A stretch of DNA of 64,000 nucleotides from Hydrangea macrophylla (GCA_033977485.1 CM066983.1:104345080-104409079); one strand, 5' to 3'. Shown: positions 47,641 to 59,595, counted from the first letter of the stretch. Numbers and translations are program-made. The notes: generated by a model not told the origin, from the sequence alone.

Positions 47641-48250
47641 ATGGTTTGGTTGTGTTGAGTTTTGTTGAGAGAAAAGAGTCAGAAAGATGAGATATTACAT
47701 TGCTCATGCATGGTCACTTATTTATTGCTTTCTTTATTTTCCCCCGTGGCTTATGTTGGAATTGGAACCTTGAATATATTACTGTTAAAGTTAATTGCAC
47801 CGTTGTTTATATGCTCATATGTACATTGCGAGCACTTGTTTATTTTGCTCACCAGCTTTCATAAGCTGACGGCGTTGATGCGTCCTGGACTGTATGTCCA
47901 GATTTTCAGGGTCAGGAGCAGCCAGGGTATTTTGACTATGCTACTTAGAGTCAGGAGACTTTCCAGGAGGCTGCTTTATATTTTCCTATGTCTTTTAATT
48001 TGGGTTTTGTAATAAACTAGTTTAGACTTTTGAATAAGGCGTTTTGTGCCTAAGACTATGACTGTTGTAATAGTTTAGTAAGTTTTTATTTCGGAGCTTA
48101 TGTTTTGTTAGTATCCTTTGCTCTAGAAATGTTTGTTAAGTTATTTGTTGCAGGGACAATTGGTCATACTCACTTGTCACGACCTACGAGTCCATAAAGG
48201 AAATTAAATGCTTTCATGAATTATGCTACATCGGGGCGTGACAGGCTTTT

Positions 48251-48262
48251 TGGTATCAGAGC
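48251..48262 (+). other. Primer-binding site of the young family-1 element
   Basis: TGGTATCAGAGC, complementary to the 3' end of plant initiator-Met tRNA, seven bases after the 5' LTR. Confidence 0.92.
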
Positions 48263-48441
48263 CAGGTTATGGCTCGACCAATTGTCCAGAACACCTAGGA
48301 TCTGCCGTTAAGACAGAATTGAGATAAGATAGTTCGACTTTATTCCGTGTCTAGTCGCTTTCTATCGTTTAGAATTTTCTTTCTTCTCGAGAGGTTGACC
48401 GAATTCTGTTGATTGATGGATAGGTACCTTTCTCTTGAGAT

Positions 48442-50124
48442 ATGGCTGGAAGAAATCTCAGGAATCGTCCCGCTATTGAAGATGCACCCCCGGTAATAGA
48501 TCCAACCGGAATGTTCGAGGCTTTTGTAAGAAGATTGGAGAGGGTTAGTGATCAGAATGCGAGGAACAATAATCAGAATGGGAATTACAACGGGAATGGG
48601 AGGCAAGCCCACCAGACTGGAGACAAGCTTCTCAAAGAGTTTCGCGCCCTGCGACCTGAGTATTTTGCGGGGACTGATGAACCCTGGCAAGCGGAACAGT
48701 GGCTACGTCAGATGGAGCGTATCTTTGAGACCATAGAGTGCACTGATCTGGAGAAGAAGCGTCTGGCTATCTTTCAGCTGTCTTATGCAGCGGCTGATTG
48801 GTGGGATGCAGAAAAGGCGACCATAGGGGAAGAAGCTGCAAGGAGAATGCCGTGGGTGGTGTTCAAGGAAAGGTTTCTCGAGAAATATTTTCCTGAAGAA
48901 GAGAAGGACAAGAGAGAGAAAGAGTTTATGGAGTTGACTCAAGGGAATCTGACTGTCCGAGAGTACACTACTCGATTTGAGCGTCTGTCTCGCTTTGCTC
49001 CACATATGGTGGACACACCCCAGAGGAAAATCAAGAAGTATCACCGAGGTCTCAACCTGTCTCTCAGACATTTGACTATGGGGCATCTGGGCCAGTCATT
49101 TGAAGCTCTGGTGAGATTGGCTACGGGGTTAGAGAATGATGGGTGTCAGAATTCGAAGCCGTTTGGAAATCGACCTCCGCAGAAGGGTTATCCCGGACAG
49201 AAACCAGGGTACCCTCAAGGACAGAAAAGGACCTGGGATGGAGGGAAGAAACCTCAACAGACACAAACAGTTCAGCAGTATCAGCCTCTAGCAATAGATG
49301 GGGCCAAAAACAACAACTGCTTCAATTGTGGTAATCTCGGTCACCGAGCTAAAGATTACAGACAGACTAGGCGTGCTGATCGTCCAGGAATTGTGTGCTA
49401 TAATTGTGGCATGCCAGGTCACATAAGTCCGGAATGCAAGGCTCCTAGGAAAGGCAACTATGGTCAGCAAGGACAGGCCCGCCTGAATGCTGTTATTCCC
49501 GAGGCTGCTGGTTATGAAGAAACAGGGTATGGAGGAGGTGCTTATGAGGAGGGATTGCCTGAGCAACGAGCAGTGGAAGGTACTCTAACCTTGTTTAACT
49601 CTCATGTTAAAGTTTTATTTGACACGGGTGCTACACATTCTTTTATATCTGTTAAGATCGTTCAGAAGTTGGGTATCGTACCGCATCGTTTAGAGGAAGC
49701 TTTGAGTGCTGTCTCACCCTTAGGGACCACAGTCAAGTTATTACATATATGTAAGGATTGTCCTCTTCGGTTAGGAGACCGTGAACTTTTGGCGAGATTG
49801 GTGGTTCTGTCGATGAAGGAGTTCGATATAATCCTGGGAATGGATTGGCTCGAGAATAATCATGCGAAGTTGGATTGTGCAAAGAAGAAGATCACATTTA
49901 CGGACAAGGGGAATCAACTCTTCGATTTCCAATGTAACCCTTCGGGTGATATGTTCCTCACTAGATGCCTAGCAAACATTGAGGTTGTCAGTGCAGAGGT
50001 GACAGTATCATCTATACCGGTAATCAAAGAGTTCGAGGAAGTATTCCGAGATATTTCAGGATTACCGCCGGAAAGGGACATAGAATTCTGTGTGGAAAAT
50101 TGGTGCCAGGTACTCGACCTATAA
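48442..50124 (+). CDS. Gag-protease frame of the young family-1 element
   Basis: The ATG at 48442 starts a frame of 560 residues. Gag core with WLRQMERIFETIEC and the WW-D-A segment around residues 90-120; two zinc knuckles near residues 293-330, the first lacking its last Cys (CFNCGNLGHRAKDY), the second complete (CYNCGMPGHISPEC); an aspartic protease with LFDTGATHSF near residue 392 and ILGMDWL near 460. The frame leaves the pol reading between about 50085 and 50105 through a one-register shift and ends at 50124 with residues unrelated to pol. Gag assembles the particle and protease cuts the polyprotein. Confidence 0.93.
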   Translation: MAGRNLRNRPAIEDAPPVIDPTGMFEAFVRRLERVSDQNARNNNQNGNYNGNGRQAHQTGDKLLKEFRALRPEYFAGTDEPWQAEQWLRQMERIFETIECTDLEKKRLAIFQLSYAAADWWDAEKATIGEEAARRMPWVVFKERFLEKYFPEEEKDKREKEFMELTQGNLTVREYTTRFERLSRFAPHMVDTPQRKIKKYHRGLNLSLRHLTMGHLGQSFEALVRLATGLENDGCQNSKPFGNRPPQKGYPGQKPGYPQGQKRTWDGGKKPQQTQTVQQYQPLAIDGAKNNNCFNCGNLGHRAKDYRQTRRADRPGIVCYNCGMPGHISPECKAPRKGNYGQQGQARLNAVIPEAAGYEETGYGGGAYEEGLPEQRAVEGTLTLFNSHVKVLFDTGATHSFISVKIVQKLGIVPHRLEEALSAVSPLGTTVKLLHICKDCPLRLGDRELLARLVVLSMKEFDIILGMDWLENNHAKLDCAKKKITFTDKGNQLFDFQCNPSGDMFLTRCLANIEVVSAEVTVSSIPVIKEFEEVFRDISGLPPERDIEFCVENWCQVLDL

Positions 50125-51239
50125 CCAAGGTTCCCTACAGGATGGCCCCTACAAAGCTGTTGGAGCTGAAGGAACAAGTTTAAGAACTTGAGAAGTTGGG
50201 TTTTGTTCGTCCAAGTACTTCACCCTGGGGAGCACCAGTGTTGTTTGTGAAGAAGAAGGATGGGTCAATGCGGTTGTGTATTGACTACCGAGAACTGAAT
50301 AAGGTTACTATCAAGAATAAGTATTCTTTACCTCGGATAGACGATCTGTTTGATCAGTTGCAAGGAGCCACGACCTTTTCTAAGATTGATCTACGGTCAG
50401 GGTATCACCAGTTGAGGGTGCGGAAGGAAGACATACCTAAGACTGCTTTCAGGACGAGATACGGACACTATGAGTTCTTAGTGATGCCGTTTGGGATGAC
50501 GAATGCTCCAGCTGTGTTTATGGACTTGATGAACAGAGTATTCAAGCCATACTTAGATCAGTTCGTTATTGTCTTTATTGATGATATTTTGATCTATTCC
50601 AAGTCAGAGGAAGAGCATGAACAACACCTGAGGATCGCGTTGCAGTCTCTCAAGGATCACCGCCTGTATGCTAAATTCAGCAAGTGTGAATTCTGGCTTC
50701 AGGAAGTTAAGTTTCTCGGGCATGTGATCTCTCAACAAGGAATCGCGGTTGACTCATCAAAAACCGATGCAGTGGCGAATTGGACTCGGCCGACCAATGC
50801 TACAGAAGTCAGAAGTTTTCTGGGACTAGCTGGTTACTATCGGAGATTTGTAGAAGGTTTCTCAAAGATAGCAGCCCCGTTAACTGGTTTGACTAAGAAA
50901 GATTTGAAGTTTGAATGGACTGATAAGTATGAACGCGCTTTTCTGAAATTGAAAGAGAGATTGACAACAGCGCCAGTGCTTGCGATACCAAGGGATGGTG
51001 AGAAGTTCACTATTTTTAGTGACGCCTCGTATCAAGGATTGGGATGTGTCCTTATGCAAGACGGAAAGGTTATCGCCTATGGTTCGCGACAGTTGAAGCC
51101 GAATGAATTGAACTACCCAACTCATGATTTAGAGCTGGCAGCAGTAGTGTTCGCGCTTAAGACCTGGAGACATTACCTCTATGGGGAGAAGTTTGATTTG
51201 TTCTCAGACCACAAAAGCCTTAAGTATTTGTTTACTTAG
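50106..51239 (+). pseudogene. Reverse transcriptase-RNase H part of the young family-1 element
   Basis: After the shift, pol resumes in another register, meets an in-frame TAA at 50181-50183, then runs open to a TAG at 51237-51239. RT shows [46 protein letters not shown] and the FIDD active site ([13 protein letters not shown]). RNase H shows [15 protein letters not shown] and FSDHKSL, so its acidic residues are present. Both stops lie where a Gln codon is expected, each a single C-to-T change. Confidence 0.92.
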
Positions 51240-52916
51240 AAGGAGTTGAACATGAGGCAACGTCGGTGGATGGAACTGATCAAGGACTATGACTTCACAT
51301 TAGAGTACCACCCTGGTAAGGCTAACGTAGTCGCTGACGCCCTAAGCCGGAAACCTCGAGGAATGATTGCTTCATTGATGTTGAGGGAATGGAAAGCTTT
51401 AGAGACAATCGCAGAATTTGATATGCAGATTTTTGAGGAAAGTGTCGGGCAACACTTTGGATGCCTCGTAGTACAACCAACACTTGTGAGTCAAATCATC
51501 GAAGCCCAGAAGGGAGATGAAAAGTTTCAAGTATGGTTCGCAAAGATGTTAGAGAAGGACCCGACAGAATGGAAGGTTGGGGCCGATGGAGGGTACAGAT
51601 GTCGAGACAGATTGTGTGTGCCAGATTCAGGAGGTTTGAGAAAAGATATTCTCGAAGAAGCACATAAATCGAGACTGACAATACACCCAGGAGGAACAAA
51701 GATGTATAAGGATTTGAAGAGAAACTTCTGGTGGGAAGGGATGAAGCGAGAAGTAGCCGAGTTTGTGTCTAAATGTTTGACTTGTCAACAAGTGAAGGCC
51801 GAACATCAGAGACCCTCGGGATTGTTGCAACCCTTACCTGTTCCAGGATGGAAGTGGGAGCACATAACTATGGATTTTGTGGTTGGATTTCCCCGGTCAC
51901 AACAGAATCATGACGCGATTTGGGTAATTGTGGATCGTTTGACGAAGTCTGCACACTTTATCGCGTACAATATGACTTACCCAGTAGAACGGATGAGTCG
52001 AATGTATCTTCAGCAAGTGGTGCGACTGCACGGTGCGCCTGTGTCAATTGTATCAGACCGCGATGCACGTTTTACCTCGGGATTTTGGGAAAGTCTGCTG
52101 AAGGCTATGGGAACTTCGCTCAAGATGAGTACTGCATTCCATCCTCAGACCGATGGGCAGACCGAGCGTGTTAATCAGATAATGGAAGATATGCTCAGAG
52201 CTTGTGCAATTGACTTTGAAGAGTCTTGGGAGACGCACTTGCCATTGGTCGAATTTGCTTATAACAACAGTTATCACTCAAGTATTGGAATGGCGCCGTT
52301 CGAAGCTTTGTACGGACGACCATGTCGATCTCCGTTGTGTTGGACTGAAGTGGGAGACACAGAACTTTTGGGACCAGATTTGGTGAGAGAGACCAATGAG
52401 AAGATTTCACTGGTCAAGGAAAGGATGAAAACTGCACAGAGTAGGCATAAGAGTTATGCGGATCGGCGACGAAAGGACTTGGAGTTCAGTATCGGTGATC
52501 ACGTACTCCTAAAGGTTTCACCTGTTCGGGGAGTAGTACATTTTGGTCAGAAGAGAGGGAAGCTGGCACCTCGTTTCATCGGACCGTTCGAGGTTTTGGA
52601 GCGTGTTGGGAAAGTGGCTTATCGGCTCGCGTTGCCACCAAAGATGTCTGGTGTTCATAATGTGTTCCATGTCAGTATGTTAAGGAAATACATACGGGAC
52701 CCTTCACATGTGGTTAATTTTGATGATATTGAGACGAGTCAGGATGTTGTCTACAAGGATAGACCTGTGAGGATTCTTGACCAGAGTATCAAGAGGCTGA
52801 GAAGAAGAGACGTTCCTTTGGTTAAGGTTCAGTGGAGGCATCATGACGAAGGAGAAGCGTCGTGGGAGTTAGAGTCAGACATGAGGATTAGGTACCCCGA
52901 GTTGTTTCAGGATTAG
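51240..52916 (+). pseudogene. Integrase and chromodomain part of the young family-1 element
   Basis: In the same register after the TAG. The end of RNase H (YHPGKANVVADALSR) is followed by an integrase zinc-binding domain (IHPGGTKMYKDL, WWEGMKREV, CLTC), a DDE core (MDFVVGFPRS, VSDRDARF, HPQTDGQTERVNQ), the GPF-type module (RFIGPFEVLERVG) and a C-terminal chromodomain-like segment (RPVRILDQSIKRLRRRDVPL, VQWRHHDEGEASWELE). It ends naturally in FQD-stop. The chromodomain end is the reason for the chromovirus (Tekay/Del-like) assignment. Confidence 0.92.
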
Positions 52917-52946
52917 TTAGCTCAGATTTCGGGGCGAAATCTCTGT

Positions 52947-52960
52947 TAAGGTGGGTAGGG
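52947..52960 (+). other. Polypurine tract of the young family-1 element
   Basis: AAGGTGGGTAGGG directly before the 3' LTR. Confidence 0.75.
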
Positions 52961-55418
52961 TGTAACGCCCTGTATTTTATTATCATTAATAAATAAAATA
53001 TTGCATTTCATTTCCATGAGTAGTTGATTTAATTTCTATAATTATCTGGGGCCAAACCGTAATATTTGAAAATATGGAAAATATTTTCTATGGTTTCAAA
53101 ATCGATATCTATATTTTCGTACAAACCGGGAATTTATTCCTACATTAATATAATTTTCTGTATTTTATTTTAAACCAGAAAATACCAGTTTTGTTTTAAA
53201 AACTGCGCCGTTACCGCGTTTTGGTGTGGGAGCACGTGAGCTCAACCACACCGGGCGAAATCTATTGATTTCTTGGAGCCCAAAACTGTAAGTTTATATA
53301 TATGAATAACAGTGTCTCTCTCTCACTCACTGTGTCTCTCTCAAATCTCCCTCAAACTCTCCTAATTCTCTCCATTTCTCTCTTCCTCTCAAGAACTCTC
53401 ACAATACACACACATACAGATTATATACCATATACATATACACATACACACATACATAGTCATATATACATATTGGGTTACCAAAATCAAGAGCGGGGGA
53501 AATTCTCAACGACGGATTATTACGGCGGAAGTTCTCGGCCTTTAATTTTCTGTATAATCGTCTCTGTGAGTAAATTAAACTCACTCCCAATGTTTATATA
53601 CGCATATTTCAGTATATATAGATGTGTATATGTGTATATATATGTGTCCACCATTAAAGCTTGGAAATTGAAGTTTTAGAAATCATAACCAAAATCAATT
53701 TTGTAAATTGGAAATGGAAGATCATTGTCCCAATAGACTACGGTTCGAATCCTACGCAATAATTCATCCGTATCGCGACGTACCGTTGATTTTAAGTTTT
53801 GACACCCTCACTTTAATCGCAGAAATTAATCGATACAATCCGTATTAGTTAAAATTGATCGCGTATTCTTAATCTACGCGAAAAACTGAAGAGATCCATA
53901 TATTGCACGACATAATTGAAACAGAAAACAGAAATGGGTAAATTTCAGTCCAAAACCAGAAACAGGGGAGAAAACGAAGAAGATGACATTCTGCAAGAAC
54001 TCGCACGCGCGACCCGCTCGCGCGAGGCTCGCTCGCGCGGACCCTTCCCCCCCTTCGCGCGCGCGATCCGCTCGCGCGACCTGTTCTGCCCCTTCGCGCG
54101 CGCGATTCGCTCGCGCGATTTGTTCTTCCCTTCGCTCGCGCGACCCGCTCGCGCGGCCTGGGCAGTTTGAGCAGTTTCTATGTTTTCTTATTAGGGACTA
54201 TTTGGAAAATGTTTTAAAAGTTTTTAAAGAACTGTTTGGCAAATATATTGTTTTAAAGGCCTACGTTTTAAGAATTGTACGAAACAAGAACAACTTAGGC
54301 CGAAATTTATGCTCGTACGATTATTCCGGCTTTGTGATTTATTAATGGTGTTATTTATGAAACATTGACATACATATTAGGGTTGAGGTTGTGTCAACAT
54401 GCATGTGTGTGAGAAAGCGTGAAAATAGTAAAGAGTAGCGGTCTGGTGTGCGACCTCTATATCGATCGGATATTATTCCTGGTATTGGAGGCGACAGTGT
54501 CGTGTACGACTTAGATATCGATCGGATAGTATTCCTGGTATCTAAGGCGCGCGTTTCGGATATTGATCGGATAGTATTCCTGATATCCGAAGCGATGGTG
54601 GTAGTGTGGTGTACGGCTTAGATATCGATCGGATATTATTCCTGGTATCTAAGGCGCTTGTTTCGGATATTGATCGGATATTATTCCTGATATCCGAAAT
54701 GATGGTATTGAGTGTGGCTTAGATATCGATCGGATATTTTTCCTGGTATCTGAAGCGATAGTTTTGGTGTGCTGTTTTGGATATCGATCGGATAGTATTC
54801 CTGGTATCTGAGATAATGGTTTGGTTGTGTTGAGTTTTGTTGAGAGAAAAGAGTCAGAAAGATGAGATATTACATTGCTCATGCATGGTCACTTATTTAT
54901 TGCTTTCTTTATTTTCCCCCGTGGCTTATGTTGGAATTGGAACCTTGAATATATTACTGTTAAAGTTAATTGCACCGTTGTTTATATGCTCATATGTACA
55001 TTGCGAGCACTTGTTTATTTTGCTCACCAGCTTTCATAAGCTGACGGCGTTGATGCGTCCTGGACTGTATGTCCAGATTTTCAGGGTCAGGAGCAGCCAG
55101 GGTATTTTGACTATGCTACTTAGAGTCAGGAGACTTTCCAGGAGGCTGCTTTATATTTTCCTATGTCTTTTAATTTGGGTTTTGTAATAAACTAGTTTAG
55201 ACTTTTGAATAAGGCGTTTTGTGCCTAAGACTATGACTGCTGTAATAGTTTAGTAAGTTTTTATTTCGGAGCTTATGTTTTGTTAGTATCCTTTGCTCTA
55301 GAAATGTTTGTTAAGTTATTTGTTGCAGGGACAATTGGTCATACTCACTTGTCACGACCTACGAGTCCATAAAGGAAATTAAATGCTTTCCTGAATTATG
55401 CTACGTCGGGGCGTGACA
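52961..55418 (+). repeat. 3' LTR of the young family-1 element
   Basis: Same length and near-identical sequence to 45786-48243. Differences noted by eye include a T/A near 53723, shifts of a 13-bp unit in the CG array, and single changes near 54196, 54388, 54457, 54612 and 55404. Confidence 0.95.
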
Positions 55419-56873
55419 GATTTGTACCTAGATCATAGTAGGACTCTAATCTTGCGATTAGGAGCGAAAACTAAAAGGTGAGTGATGTTAATTTTGATAT
55501 TTGGAAGATTTCCATGTTGAGTTCAATTGTGATGCCAAAGCATGCCTAATTAGCTTACTTAGTTTATTATTGGGCAAAATTCATGTGATTAAATTAGACC
55601 CAATTTGATGGTGAAAGCACGGTGTGATGTTTAAATGAACATGTCGAGTTGCATATTTAGGTCGATAGAATTGCTAGTTCTATACCACCATGAGGTAATC
55701 TTTGTGGTAATGACCACGATCGCCAGAGGCTTATGGGACTGAACGTGTGAGGGCGTAGGTCATGACTAGTCACGTGAGCTTGGAGAGTGAAGCCGCGGGC
55801 TAGCCGGTAGTGGTGGGAATGGACTAGTAATTACCAGAGACTATAATTTTTTATAATATGTTAAATTGAGCATGTTTATTATTCATGATCATGATTAGTA
55901 TTATTCACTAAGCATACAACTTATATATTTTAGTTATTGAATAACTATCGTATGTGATCGCAGTGAGGAATCGGGGAAGTGAGCCAGATGCTAGCTTGTG
56001 GTTTTTGGAAGTTGAAGTGGCTTTGTTCATAGTTACTTGCTTTTAGAGTAAATTTGGTAAATGGTTGTAAACAGTTTAAATTTGGGTTGTTTATGTTGTA
56101 ATATGCTGATTTCAACTTAGGGTTGAGACTATGTTTTGTGTAGTTCTTGTAATCAAATTAGGAAGTTGTGTAATAGTTGGGATTGTGTTTTTATAATTAG
56201 TATTATTAGAATGGGACGTTTGAACTTGAAGATTTATTCGTTAGATTGATTGTAAATGGTTATATTTAGTATTTTTCTTAAAGTATTTTTAAACTCTTGC
56301 TTGAATTTGGAAGCTCATGTTTGTGTCTTTGATTTGACTCTAAATGGTTTAAATCATTAATGTTGATTTCAACTTATGATTTGGTAATATTATATGAGAG
56401 TTTGCTACTTGTTAAAATAGGGTAATTTGCTGATAGAACTCTTAGAGGGGCTTTTGACCGATCGAAATACTCATGGCCTGACTCTCTGTTCTATATGTTT
56501 CCAAAAATTTTAAATTCAAACTTTTTACTTAAAGGGGTCTCTTGGGACTCCTTTACCCTTTGAAAAAAGAAATTTTGAAAATATTTATTGCTAGCTGAGC
56601 TTCTTAGGTTCAAACTTATTTTAAATTTATTTTTGGAACTTTAATTACTTGAGTTAAATCTTGGTGGCGTGCTATGTGTCCTAGAATCATCGGAGTGGTT
56701 CCGGGGTGTGACAGGTTAGGCCCGACCTCGGCCCAATGCCCGTTTTAATATATGGGCCGAGTTTGGGAATGAAGAGTGTTTAAAACGGACCGAACTTGGG
56801 CTTGGGAAGGTAAAATTTATTTTAGATCGAACTCAGGCAATACTAGGCCCGGCTCATAGGGCTCGATTGACAG

Positions 56874-57480
56874 GTATATATATATATATATATATATTAG
56901 TATCTATGTGACTAAAGGTACTTTTGACATTAAATTTTTTTTGAATTGGATAAAAAAAATCCCTTTCTAATTAAGATGCCTAATTAATGATTTATTTCTA
57001 ATCTCAATATTATATTGAATTAATTTCTAATAAAACGGCAAGCGAGTGATTATTTCTTTCTATTTTTACAAAGAATTTCTCTATTTTGCGCATGCTATTT
57101 TTGAATTACAGGGAATTATAGAAGTAATTGATACAAATAACTGACCCAGATATGTGTTAAATGTAAGAGAATAGAAACCCACTTTTTTTTTTTTTGGCTG
57201 GGAAAATAGGAACCCACTTAACTTCAAAATATCACAACTGAAATTGGGTCATCTTAGTCAAGAGTCAGACACACGAGCAAAAGCCGACTGTGCTATTTAT
57301 TACTGCTAGGTACCGTTTGACCTAGACGGTAATCACTGGGGACATTTTCGTAACTATGGAGGCCTGGAGCTAAACGAATCTTATCTTATCTGCTCGTCTC
57401 TGCTTTCGCTTTGACCGCTAGTGACGAGCGTGCTGTCGGTGCTTCAGTAACCGATATGCTCCACGGTCCTATCAAGAGTT
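56874..57480. other. Intergenic, (AT)n and AT-rich sequence
   Basis: Starts with an AT microsatellite (about 56875-56896). A T-run sits at 57184-57195. No gene was recognised. Confidence 0.5.
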
Positions 57481-57509
57481 TATTTAGGGGGCAAAAATTT
57501 ATACGGGTT

Positions 57510-57830
57510 AGATTTAATTTTTATTTTGTTTTTTAAAATTTAAAAAAGTTTTTTTTTTTTTTTGAAAAGTTAAAGGGGGTAAGTAATAGATAAAAAAACA
57601 AATTATGTATGAAATATATAAGGTAAAAGAATTATTTTGAAAAATTAGAGGGTAATTAAGGAGTAAAAAATGACTAATGTATGAAATATATAAAGTAAAA
57701 GAGTGATTTTGAAAAGTTGAAGGGGTGCAATTAAAGGGCACAAATGAATAACGTGTGAAACTTCTAGGGTAAAATTGTGATTTTGAAAAATTATGGGAGA
57801 CAACTGCCCCCCTCTAGCCCCAACGTGCAT
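57510..57830. repeat. Imperfect tandem repeat, period about 75-80 bp
   Basis: Four diverged copies of a unit containing TTTGAAAAGTTGAAGGGG ... AATGTATGAAATATATAA.GTAAAA. The right edge reads GGGAGACAACTGCCCCCCTCTAGCCCC then CATCCGCCCAT, resembling a common plant transposon terminus. Minus-strand frames (S/F/I-rich) are repeat artefacts. Confidence 0.65.
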
Positions 57831-57846
57831 CCGCCCATAATTGCTA

Positions 57847-57975
57847 GAGTCACAACAAGATACTCACAAAAAGGATGTGCCATTTCATGTGGCAGTATAA
57901 CCCACCACTCTTAACTCTGTCACCTGGCTGCCACATGAGATGTTATATCCTTTTGTGAGTATTTCTTTGTAATTC
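57847..57975. mobile_element. Short foldback MITE, copy 1
   Basis: Left arm GATACTCACAAAAAGGATG and right arm in reverse complement AATACTCACAAAAGGATAT, with a second pairing CATGTGGCAG / CTGCCACATG. About 100-130 bp. Confidence 0.7.
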
Positions 57976-58030
57976 TTTGTATAAACATCTTTTACTCTCT
58001 GCCACATGGGTAATGTTGGAGGTATAAAAA

Positions 58031-58140
58031 AGTTACAAAGAGATGCTCACAAAAGTACGTGGCACCCATGTGACATCTCATGGGTTGGGTTAAGTGTAGT
58101 GGAGTTGAAACATCCTTTTGTGAGCATTTATTTGTAGAGT
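58031..58140. mobile_element. Short foldback MITE, copy 2
   Basis: AGTTACAAAGAGATGCTCAC at the left pairs with the reverse complement of GTGAGCATTTATTTGTAGAGT at the right. Same family as 57847-57975. Confidence 0.7.
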
Positions 58141-59579
58141 AAATATCGGATATCACGGAGATACCATGAGAGATTTTATCCCCAATCACAAGATTTAAAT
58201 TTGTTGAATTGGATAAGTTTTTTGCCCAGTTGGACCACGGAAATAAGGGGCTAAATGAATTATTGTTTACTCCTTATTGATTTGTGATACCATATTAGAT
58301 TATGCAACAATTACATTCAATATTCAGCCTTATTTATGACTGTAAAGTGTCCTAAATATTGCATGTAAACAATTTGTTTTGAGCGTTTGTTAATGAATAA
58401 CTTAAGAACATAGTAACAAAATATTTTTAGACATAATGATTTTTAACGAAATTACAAAAAAAAAAAAAAATAATAATAATAATAATAATAATCTAAATAT
58501 CTAGAGAGGTTAAATGAAACTCCATAGAATGGGTCGGTTTTAATCAAGTCAAATTGTAAAATTCACACCCTTTTCTTTATTTTGTCTTTATTTCAATGGA
58601 CAATGGGTCAAGTTAGAAAAAAGAAGTTTGTAAATTGACACCCTTTTTTTTTCAATGGGTCAAGTAAGAAAAAGACGTTTTAAATCACGCAACCTTTTAC
58701 TCCGCATATATTTTTGTTCTCCCCCGAAATTTCAGCTCAGCCTAATGAGTTGTATGTAGTCCTATGACAGGTAAACAAGTGCATCACTTCGGAAAATTTT
58801 AGGGTTACTCCTAGTAGTTTAGGATGATTCTACCGCTGTGTTACTAGATTCGTTCAAACACTAGCATTTCCATTTTGGATCTCAATTATTCCAATTCATG
58901 GTAAGTTATCGAACTGGATTGTGTTTCAGTTTTTAAGCATGTGATATTGTAACAACGCCACAAAATCTAGTGATATTGCAAAATTACAAAATTCAAATCA
59001 ATTCTTCGCTTAATAAAATTTATTTAATAGTATACATCTCATGAAAATTCTCGCAATGAACTGCCTGTACAACAAAGTCTGAAGTTTCCTTGGGTGGTGA
59101 CTCACCTATCCATTTAGACTTTGACTTTTAATATCTGTATGGTACGTATAGAAATGATCTAAAAAATCATTTTATATTTTAATCTACTATATTGCATTTC
59201 GTCTTAGCAATCAGAAGAAGTGTACCTCCGTTGGATCACATTTCATAACCAGTGACAATCCACATTCTTGTTCCTCGTACCGAATTAATCCACGATCCGA
59301 ATAACCTTATTTTATGGTTTTTATACTGAAATGTGATGATTTGATGCTAAATTGTTGCATTATTTGAAAATGTGATTTTAACTATTTCACACCAAAGTTG
59401 TGACAAACAGTTGTCTTGGACCTCTTGGTTTGTGTGGTTTGATTTGTTCAAAACCTCAGAACTACTTAATTCATTTTGACTGTTATGGCTAAAGATAGGA
59501 AGATTCGTTCAAAATCTGACGTGGACTGCTGTTTTTTTTAGCTCCCTTTCGGTGCTATGAGTGTATGTTTTTGTAAGCA
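58141..59579. other. Intergenic, no gene seen
   Basis: AT-rich; an (AAT)n microsatellite follows an A-run at about 58455-58492. No domain-bearing frame or RNA gene was recognised. Confidence 0.45.
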
Positions 59580-59595
59580 ACAATGCTAGGTGTAA

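Larger units (their letters stand above)
45786..48243 (+). repeat. 5' LTR of the young family-1 element
   Basis: TGTAACGCCCTGTATTTT ... CATCGGGGCGTGACA. It contains a CT-rich leader after a TATA-like box, the CGCTCGCGCG array (46823-46982) and the GATATCGATCGGATA array (47275-47640). Duplicated frames of 125, 84, 120 and 116 codons inside it recur in the 3' LTR and are not genes. Confidence 0.95.
45786..55418 (+). mobile_element. Young full-length Ty3/gypsy (Tekay/Del-like) LTR retrotransposon, family 1, 9633 bp
   Basis: LTRs at 45786-48243 and 52961-55418 are both 2458 bp. A perfect GATTT duplication sits at 45781-45785 and 55419-55423. It has primer-binding site, Gag-protease, RT-RNase H, integrase-chromodomain and polypurine tract in Ty3/gypsy order. 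A hand comparison of the LTRs finds about 12-15 substitutions and two compensating 13-bp shifts in the CG array, roughly 0.5 percent. The coding region is interrupted by one frameshift and two in-frame stops, so this copy is probably not autonomous. Confidence 0.95.
44964..56713 (+). mobile_element. Solo LTR, family 3, split by the young family-1 element
   Basis: It starts TGTAACACTCACTCCCACAG and ends CCGGGGTGTGACA. A perfect 5-bp duplication GGTTA lies at 44959-44963 and 56714-56718. Parts 44964-45785 and 55424-56713 add to 2112 bp, close to the 2135-bp solo LTR at 19945-22079, to which its reverse complement is related. It contains GACCGATCGAAA near 56456. Confidence 0.85.
44307..56874. 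mobile_element. Inverted-repeat-ended element with GGCCCGG motifs, host of a nested LTR insertion
   Basis: Left end GGACTGTCAATTGGGCC and right end in reverse complement CCTGTCAATCGAGCCC, both rich in GGGCC/GGCCCGG motifs and both bordered by AT microsatellites. Excluding the LTR insertion it is about 0.8 kb. Its left part has three diverged units of about 75 bp (about 44490-44710, TATATGTATAATATA...AATGCATATGATAATATATA). Class is uncertain; a DNA transposon derivative is likely. Confidence 0.5.

Noticed and set aside
48340..49566. Minus-strand frames opposite Gag
   Set aside because: They are shadows of the intact plus-strand Gag-protease frame.
44964..56713. Reading 44964-56713 as one giant element with internal genes
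   Set aside because: Two different target duplications and two different LTR types show an insertion inside an older solo LTR.
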